A stretch of 64,000 bases of DNA from positions 7,974,191-8,038,190 of the forward strand of contig CM036223.1 of NCBI GenBank assembly GCA_020631735.1, written 5' to 3'. This document shows, piece after piece, positions 55,680 to 64,000 of this stretch (position 1 is the stretch's first letter; every line of letters starts with the position of its first letter). The notes beneath the pieces were generated by a model. That model had not been told where the DNA came from, ran no database searches, and saw only the letters and a program-made list of their open reading frames with translations. The DNA is from Saccharum officinarum (Eukaryota; Streptophyta; Magnoliopsida; Poales; Poaceae). The position numbers and the translations under genes were made by a program.

Positions 55680-58600
55680 TGTAACCCCCCAGGTGTTTGC
55701 CACCAGTTAAGCAATGGGTTTGAGCTAAAACATGGTATATTAAGTGATGATGAAGATGTCAAGGTCAAACCTATGGAAACGAGCCCCAACCTAAACTTGG
55801 ATATTGCACCTTTGCTCGCCTATAGACCCCTTTTCAAGATATATGCTTGGGTGGTGTTATTGGAATATCTTCATATGTCTCACATCAATACCCATCTATA
55901 TTGATCCATGGAAAAGTTTCGTGAAGTTTGGAATCAAGAAGTCACATGAAATGACGAGTTATGTCCTTGCTTGAATTATTTTATAAAGTGAATGGAATTC
56001 TCGATCGTCAACCAAATCTTGCAACCATGCCCAAATGACTCTAGATGAACTCTACAACAAAATTCAAGAAAGGTTCATGTTGGGCAAATGCCAAGAAAAC
56101 GCTCCAATGGATCAAAAAGGATAATTTAAGCTTCATAGTGATCCTACTTTGGTCAAAGTAGAACAGTAGGTTCTATACCAGTTTTGAGGTTGGACCTTAA
56201 ATGAAAGTTGTAGTCCATATCATGTAGAACAAACTTTGTTTTTTGACTAAGAGCTAGATCATCTTGGAAGTAAGTCAAATTGAGTTCACAAGATCAAATT
56301 TGCTGCTGATTTCAGCACTTTGAAATATTCTAAGTCTGAAATTCATCGACATCGGCATTGACGTCTCGCGTTCTCCAAATTTCGTTAAGTAACTTGACTT
56401 GACCCCAAAACAAAAGTTGGAGCATACATCGAGAAGAAGACCATGCAAAAGGATGGCACTCGTTGGACCTTTTTATGACCCTCAATTTTGGAGTTTGCTA
56501 ATTGCCATCAATGCATTAACAATGCCACTTTGGAGATTAATTACCCACTGTTATGTTGCTCAAATGACTAGAGTGCCTTAATGAAAAATGTAGAGCAGGC
56601 CAAGGTGATCAAACTTCATTTTTGGCCCAAGGTCTGATTCGGTCTGGAAGTGGCCCAAATCGGCTCCCCACGTCGCCCTCACCGACGCACGCCAGGTGTT
56701 CGACAGCAGGTCGACGCGTCGCCCATGCAGCAGAGCACGCCATCCATTGTTGACGCGCGTCCCACCTCAGTGCCACGCGCCGGCTCGCGCCTTGCTCCTC
56801 CATAACGAGTGCCAGAGCTTCCACACTCCTTCCTCTCACTCGCGCTGCCGCTTCTCGCTTCGACGGTCGCTCTGCGCCGAGCTGCGGCCATGGCCGCCAT
56901 TGCCGAGCGGCGAAGCTCCTGCGCCGCTGTTGTTCCTCCACCTCCGAGCCTTCTCCGAACCTACCGAGTGCGCCACCACCTTCACCGTCATTTGCCGCCC
57001 CCCCTACGCCCCTTTTTCTGTCGCCACGGCCGTCGTAGTGCCGTCGCCGCCGGAGCAGCCGCCGGCGTCCCTCCTGCTCGCGCGGCCAGCAGGCCACAGG
57101 CCACCTCTGGCCATGCTGCGCCCACCTACAAGTGCGCGCCAACCTCCTGGTGCTTCCCCATCACTCCCCTGCCGCCGACGAGCAGCCTCCGGCCGCAACA
57201 GCAAGCTCCGACGACCTCCCCTGCTCTGATTCGCGTGAGGGGCTGCGTGCAACAATTAGAAGAAAGGGAAGGGCCTAAGTGCATAACCACTGACTCGTAT
57301 GAATAGTGCCATAAGGACTGGTTTGTAATTATTTTGCAGGAACTTTGGAAATTCATAGTAAATCGTATAAAATTCGTAAAATAGTAAATGAGGACTTTTT
57401 GGAATCCTTGTAAAATTCTCTATGCAGTGGATCTATAATATGGCATGTTTTAGTTTAAATATTTTGCAGTAAAAATAGATTTGTGCAGTAAGGTTGTAAT
57501 GCTAGTTGAATTTGTTATTTTTCATAACTGTAGATTTAGGGCTCCAAATGAAGTGAAATTTTTGTGGCATGCTACTCATGTGATATTTGATGTGTGGTAA
57601 AAATTTCATGAGTATTGGATGAAGTATGAGTGAGTTATTGGTTTATCTTGCTCTCGCATGATTTCTTGCTTTAGCAACTTGTCTTTTTCATAGAGGTTGC
57701 TATACATATCCAAATGGAGTGAAATTTGTACAGTAGACTATTGAGAGGATATGTGAGCCACTGTAATTTTTGTAGAAGTTATTGTGCACTTTTGGTATAT
57801 GTTCATTAAGTCACCTTGTTATCTAAAATAAATTAGGAAATGCATTAAAAGAATTTATTTGGTCATGGACACTAGGTTTTCTGGTGTTCTTTAGTCATGT
57901 GTGACATGTTGGTAAAGTTGGTTTTACCTAATTATGTATTTACAACATAAGTTAATAATTATTTTCTTGCCGATGTGGTTTATGGACAGATCTGGGAACT
58001 TAGCAAAGTTCTTTATGATAATGTGCTTTGTTGTGAAACTTGTTTATACAAAAGTTGTAGATAATTCATGTATATAGCTTCTATTAAAATTTGGTGTCAT
58101 TTGGCCAAGTAGTTTAAGAGTTACAGCTGTTTAAAGTTGGGTTTCAGAAATGGCTGTTTTCTGTCAATTGTGGACCAGTTTCTGTAAATAGATATATTTG
58201 ACTTAGTTAACTTGAGAATCATGATAAGATGATTAAAGATGAATTGTAGAAAATTTCATAAGCTTTCCAGAATGTCTTCTTGCAAGTCCTTTGGATTTGT
58301 GTAACTCCAGTTATAGCTAAATCTTATAGCTGCTGTTTGCATGTCCAGAAATTGACAGATTCCAATTATAGTTGTTTGCTTGTATATTGCTAAGTGTGGC
58401 TTTGTTGATAATCAAGTTATGATACTTGTGACCTTATTAAACTTGTGTCATGCTTGATGTGCTTGCTCTCTATAGTTAGTTGTGTGATGATAGTTAAATA
58501 GCCATTGGTGTCTATGTCTTACATAATCTTGTGTTGTCTCGAATGCTTATGTGATGCATCTTGTGTTACCATTCATCACATTCATACACATGCATCTTGC

Positions 58601-60284
58601 ATCTCATTTAGGTACGCTAGATGAACCACGTGAAGGACGTGATGTTGGAGCCAAACCCGAAGACAGTGTTTGATGGATCTATCCCGAAGATGGAAGGACT
58701 AAGCAAATGCTAGGACCTGAGACGTCACCAGGATGGTGCAAGCTAACTGAACTGACTCGTGTCGGATCCCAGGCAAGCCCCGGAGCATTCTAAGACTCCT
58801 ACTTTATAAAAGCAATTGAATATATATATGTTATATATGTATTATTGCATTAAGTTATAGGAATTGAGTGAAAACACCTGCTGCATATATACCTTTTCCT
58901 TGTCCCACAAATATGCCTGCTATCCTATTTTGGTTAAGGATCGAAAGTATTGCTTAGCCATGCTTAGACCGGTAGCGATCGGTGATTTCCGGTCACCTAC
59001 ATTTATAGGTGGTTATTGAAGGAATTTAGCTATGAAAATAATGATATCCTGGAATTAACCAAGTGTTGATGGGTAATTGGAGACCGGGCGGAAGAGTTGG
59101 ATGCAACCAGACAGGGTTCTGGGTTGCTGTTAGTTTTCCATCTGTGTCGATTAAGGACCGATCGTTGTTCGTCCCTCTTGTCATGTTGAACGCATGTCTC
59201 ACATTTAGCTGGCCGAATAAAGTATCTTTCGACCGCGAAGCTAGTGACACTTTTCGAGCCGGGATAAACTCGGGTTGGCAGACTGGTGCTGAAGGGGGTG
59301 TAACGGGGACGCGAAGAGTGAGCCCAAGGTGCGTCCTGGCAGTCGGGCGGTCCCTGGGTAGTGCGATCCATGATTGTTATCCCGCGGCTTCTTGGAAAGT
59401 GTCATTGGTGATCTACGCAACCCTGACGGGGGAAGCATGGTTTGTGTGAGGAATAAATCTCCAGCTGGATAGGAATTCGATTCGAATCGCCGTCGCTCCC
59501 GGTTAGTGAGCACTTGACTCGAGCTACGGCATCGTAGTAACAAGGATGAAACACTGATGGTTAAGTGAATAATGTTGGAAATGCTAAACCTGAGATGGTA
59601 ACCTTTGATGTTAATGGATAATCAAGTGATTGCTTTAGCATAGGTGCTTACCTAGATTGAATAGATTATAATAAATATGATGCAAAAGGACTTAAATTAG
59701 TTTATTCATGATAACTTATGCTTTTCGCAAATGAGTCAAGCTAGTCCACTGAAAGAAAGCCTTGCATACTCCTTGGTGTCCTATTATTTCTGGTTTATGA
59801 CGGGTAAGTCTAGCTGAGTACCTTCTCGTACTCAGGGTTTATTCCCACTTGTTGCAGGTTGTGATGTATCATAGCATACTGCAAGAATTGGAAGACTCCG
59901 GCTGTAGTGGCGGAGTGTGATCATGGGCATGATCCTTCTGAGCTATTTTATCTCTCATGCTTTTATGAGAAAATTGACCTTGGTACTGGCATGTATTTGA
60001 ATTAAGGTGATATTAGTTTCAAACTATTTTGCTTCCGCTACTTTTAAACTTGAGTTGTAATAACTCTACCGAACTCCGATATATGTTGAATTACTTATGA
60101 AATGGATGTAACGTATGACCTGTTATGTTGGACCACTACGATCTTGGCTTGTATGTTGGTTGGTTTGAAATCCATCATGATTTTATTGGACTACCGGAGT
60201 TATAGGAGCTTAAGTACGGGAATTTAATTGCTCCGGCGATTATTTTTGTACTTTTGTTCTTATAATTTGGGCGGTTCCGTTACA
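55680..60284 (+). repeat. family B gypsy 5' LTR (4.6 kb)
   Basis: Starts TGTAACCCCCCAGGTG and ends GGTTCCGTTACA, directly before a primer-binding site. The size (4605 bp) is at the large end for Tekay/Del-like gypsy elements. A GC-rich section at 56640-57250 gives overlapping frames on both strands with no domain. The 57330-60284 part is shared with the truncated copy at about 11220-14392. Confidence 0.78.
59815..59834 (+). promoter_or_regulatory. conserved hairpin in family B LTR
   Basis: TGAGTAC, 6-nt loop, GTACTCA: a perfect 7-bp stem, also intact at 13924-13943 in the truncated copy. The role is unknown; it may sit in R near the RNA 3' end. Confidence 0.6.
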
Positions 60285-60286
60285 GC

Positions 60287-60304
60287 TGGTATCAGAGCAA
60301 GGTT
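60287..60304 (+). promoter_or_regulatory. primer-binding site (tRNA-iMet)
   Basis: TGGTATCAGAGCAAGGTTCA begins 2 nt after the LTR end. The first 12 nt match the plant initiator tRNA-Met 3' end. This marks 55680-60284 as a 5' LTR and the element as plus-strand. Confidence 0.92.
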
Positions 60305-63300
60305 CAACACTAAACATGTCATATGTGTATTTAAAACAAAGGTTTTGTTTGCAAAAATCAGTTTTTGACAACTTATAGCTACTACATATATAGGTTTGTT
60401 CAAATCTGAATTTTAAATCTAAGTATGTCAGTGGTCATTTCCTTTATGCCCAATTAAGGACCCTTAGGTGGCTTAATTAAGTACTAACTTGGGGGTTTTT
60501 AAGTTTTGCATCTACGCCCAAGCCAAGGTATGTATGAGTGATAACTTGACCGCACTGTTACCCTGTGGTCGAATGGTAGTGGTAACCTTCATATATGAAA
60601 TAGCCATATATGTCGCTAGAGTTACATTCTTGCAACGTCGCACCTACGCCAAGGTAAGTGTGAGCTGGGAGAGCATGACCGTTCAACCATCGGTCTAGGG
60701 GAGAGTTAGCTATGGTTACTGACATAATTACCTGTTTAACCATGTAATTATGAAAGTACTTAATTGTGGGTATATTTGTTGGGTAGCTATGATACCAAAG
60801 TATATGCATCAGGGGATGTATGTATGGAGAGTATTTAGTTTACTGCTTTCATTGTGTGCTATATTGGGAATTGTTGGGCTGCAATGAAATTTTCTGCAGG
60901 TACACTAACCACGAATGCGTAAGTTGAATGTAGCTAACGACTAGCTCTATATCGAGAGAATGCGTGTTATGCCACCGACATAGAACGTGATTGCCACCTT
61001 AGGCTGGTAATCTTGTGAGGACGAATAGGACGAAGCATGCATCATCATGATTGTTGCTTTGTGCATATAACTATGCTCCTCCCACCTTTGTTCTAATAAA
61101 TAAGTAACTTGTGATTGATGTGATGCACTATCCTCCTTGTATGTAGTTAGTCAAGAATGCCTTGTTCCATGTTACTTGAATGGGAAGTGCTTGAAATAGT
61201 GTGTGCTTAGCCTTGATAGAAATAATTAGAGTTATATGTTTGATCTTATAAAGGTCCTCTAGTAGTCGAGGGGTGGATGTGTTGCTCCTACAAGCTCTTG
61301 CAAATGCTTACTCAAATAATTGTGATTACTATGAATAAACTAAATTATTAATTAGTCTAAAGCAAGAATGTTTGGGGTTACTAGATTAATGTGGTTGTGT
61401 GCTCTCTTGTTAACACAACAAGGTTAAACATTGTTTTGCATGTAATGAACTTTGATTGCTAGAACAGTTTCTGTTGTAGTAATATTTCCATGGTCATAAT
61501 AATGTAATCTGTAAATTAGTCCTTAGTGTGGATAAGAAAGTTATAGATAACTTAGTAAGCTTTCCAATAAGTCTAGTACCACACCTTAGTTTGATGCTTA
61601 CAACTTATGTTTTGTTTAAAATATGTGCCTGCTGCGTTACTGTCTAGACTCTGTGCATGCACTAAGTTGATTGCTTTAGCATGCTTTTGTTTTAGCTAAA
61701 CTTGTAGTTAGTTCTTGTTGGATAAATTCTTGTTAGGTGTGAGCCTTCTGCTTAGTATTGGATGCTTAAGCTAACCTGACTAATAATCTCAAGTGTCCGC
61801 TTAAAACTTTGATGCTGTGTAGATGCTTGTTATCTAGGTAGTGTCATAGTTGTCACCTCTTTTGTCCTCGGTGAGCACATGAGTGTTGAAGATGCTTTAT
61901 CCTAGAACAACGCTCACGTTACATAATCGCATGGTCGTCGTCTCTAATTAGATTCTCTCGTAGGAGCCAGAGCCTGTAGACGTGGTTGCTAGCCCTTGAA
62001 TGTTTTTGTATCCATGCCTTGCTTGAACCGTAGTCCCTAGCGTAATCCCCTTATATGTTTGCTTAGGCCTTGGACGTCCGCTACCTTTTGGAGAATGCCC
62101 TTGTTTGACCAACCAAGTTAGTCCTAACGAACGTCGATCTTGACCACAATTGTTGCTTGCCAAGTTTTGGAGACCATACCCAATTTCATGTTGGACCTCC
62201 CGATTGTCTCTCCTACAGATGATCCGAGCAACGCTAATCTCTCATTGTCTGATCTAGAAATCTTTGCTTGCGACATCAAGTGGCTATCTTATCGACACAA
62301 TCTCTGATCGGTGTATCATTTTGTTTGGAAGTTTGCTAAGTCCATCTCAACTTCCGACGTCTCTCAACGTTATTAATCTTGATCTCATGTTGTTGTCCAA
62401 CGTGACCGAGAACCCTTGCTCAGTTGTCCTCGGCAATTAAGCTATGTTCCCTTGCGCTGTGTTTTAATCTTCGGATCGCCTCCTTGTTGACTCTGAACCT
62501 TGTAACTACCCTTGCTTGCTGCTCCTCCCTTGTCTAGTGCTTATTCTTACCACCCAATCAGGCCACTTGAAATTCCACTTTGTTTGTGCGTTTAATAATG
62601 GTGTTACGATTAAGCATTCTATGGTGCCGCGACGAAACCGAGAGCCTCCTGTGGGCGCGCACACCAGGTTGTGCTGCTCGGCACGCGCTGGTATCAGGGT
62701 TGCTATTCATGATCCATTATGAAACGACATCCGATGTGTTATTTCTCGTGACCGTTTTTCTTGGTTATCTCCCTACATCTTATCTGAAGATTCATATCTC
62801 AGACCATATGTAGTAGAGCTTCCTCCTGAAGTTGCTAAGAGGATAACCTTTGAAGAACAGTTACTGACATAAACATTAACAGACTGCAAGAGGTGGTAGA
62901 CAAGTGACTCTTCCCAAGTGTCCTTGTACAATGTTAGGCATCAATTGAGCAATGTATGTCATCCCTGTTGAATTGAATGGGACCTAACACTAAATGATTG
63001 GACAAGTTATCCGTTGGAAAAGAACCGATCGTCACTTGGTGCATATGACCTAACTATCAAAGTATTGATCCTTGTGTGGATGACAGTCATACAGATGAAA
63101 TCAACTCTCTCTGGTGTGACTCCTTATCTATAGACTTCGATGTCGACCACTTGTTTGTGCCTCAACTGCAATTATAGTGGTGGTCAAGAGTAAAGGTTGG
63201 AACTTTGGAAATTGAGAGACAACTGATTAGTTACCAGTAAGAAGGTTAATCTCCAGTCAAGTAACGATTCCCCGATAGCTATGCTGGTTATGTCCCGACG

Positions 63301-64000
63301 AACAATAGTAAGCGAAGAGGCCATGAAGCCGGTCAGCAATGCAGGTGTTGTATCTTCTCCAAATGTGCTATTAAGTCAATTCCATCTTGGACAATCACGT
63401 ATATAGTGCAAGATGTTGTATTAGCCAAGTGAAGAACTAGAGAAAGCATGTCCCTAGTTTCGATCAGCATTATTGTGCCCTGAGAAACATGTCAGGAAGA
63501 CTATAGCCTCCATCCTCAGCTAGAGAAAGGCTTCTGCTACTATGAGAAAGATGAGAGAGTGCAAAACACACGCCTCAACGTGTGAAGCAGAAGAAAAGGA
63601 AGAACATGAAATCTATCTAGATATGGTGGCACTACACGGTTATCTTCAAACTGATGGTTAGTGACTCAAACGAAGTTGGATTGACCCAAACTTGGTAACC
63701 TCATTCCTTGCTTAGGACTCTTCAATGTCTTAAGTGGGTATGAGTATTGGTTGTGTAAAACACAAGATTTGAGAGATGTCTTGTCAGCTTGGTTTGCTGC
63801 CATTTCGGAACAGAGCTATTTTGGTGGATGGATTATTGAATAGTCAAACGGTGTCCGTTTGAGTTCAATTTTTGGCAAGCAATCAGAAGACCCACGGATA
63901 TATATGCCCACCAAAATTTGTGCATATTGGAGCAGTAGTTTGTGTGATATGAAAAAAAATATATAATAATAAAAGGGTACATAATCGGTAATTTCTCTAT
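60305..64000 (+). mobile_element. family B gypsy interior, eroded, runs off the window
   Basis: No long open frame appears in 3.7 kb after the primer site. The only coding-like hint is at about 62620-62650, where the plus strand reads VPRRNREPP, resembling the start of Tekay-type gag proteins, and stops soon after. The rest (60.3-62.5 kb) could be an unusually long leader. Beyond 62.8 kb no conserved gag, protease or reverse transcriptase motif was recognised. Partner 3' LTR and target duplication (candidate CCTAT, 55675-55679) lie outside the window. Confidence 0.5.

Noticed and set aside
56609..57306. GC-rich frames on both strands (177 and 165 codons)
   Set aside because: Mutually overlapping, low complexity, inside the family B LTR, with no recognised motif.
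60287..60304. Possible tRNA gene fragment (TGGTATCAGAGC)
   Set aside because: Only the 3'-end complement is present, located 2 nt from an LTR terminus. It is a primer-binding site, and no cloverleaf surrounds it. The same holds at 43466-43478.

Overview
This is nuclear DNA from a grass, probably a panicoid/Andropogoneae species such as a sorghum or sugarcane relative. That placement is inferred from the retrotransposon families and GC-rich leaders; no taxonomic search was possible. The window holds one convincing host gene, a two-coding-exon UDP-rhamnose synthase (RHM) on the minus strand at 3.8-6.0 kb, with a probable 5'UTR intron and promoter reaching about 7.34 kb. Almost everything else is retrotransposon DNA.

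Layout. 1-3.8 kb: a 100-N gap, a frameshifted LINE 3' fragment (minus) and a fossil Sirevirus-like LTR piece. 3.8-7.45 kb: RHM, its promoter and a (TA)28 microsatellite. 7.45-9.44 kb: no recognised gene. 9.44-16.06 kb: an Athila-type Ty3/gypsy element (minus) with two LTRs, a tRNA-Asp-like primer site and a gag stub, interrupted by a 5'-truncated LTR of a second gypsy family (called family B here).

16.1-49.0 kb: a plus-strand L1-type LINE (LINE1) with an ORF1 carrying two CCHC knuckles, overlapping ORF2 by ATGA. It is split twice. A minus-strand Sirevirus-like Copia (Copia-1, 19992-28002) has target duplication TTGGC. A minus-strand LINE (LINE2, 30420-48927) has 11-bp target duplication AACCTGAATCT and a T tract. 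LINE2 is itself split by a second Copia of the same family (Copia-2, 31443-45478) with target duplication GAGGA. Copia-2 contains a 100-N gap flanked by two near-identical copies of about 3.35 kb, which looks like an assembly artefact.

49.05-64.0 kb: LINE1 ORF2 is cut by a gypsy LTR (family A, TGTAACACCC start). That LTR holds a 3.6-kb minus-strand non-autonomous LTR element (51754-55384, target duplication GGCTC, about 397-bp LTRs, interior tandem repeats). It is then cut by a family B gypsy element with a 4.6-kb LTR (55680-60284) and a tRNA-iMet primer site, whose eroded interior runs off the right edge.

No tRNA, rRNA or CRISPR locus was found, and no new multi-gene system. The most informative content is the datable nesting order, structural signals shared between element copies, the suspect duplication around the second gap, and an apparently intact sugar-nucleotide gene in a retrotransposon-dense region. 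Family A, family B, LINE1, LINE2, Copia-1 and Copia-2 are labels used only here.
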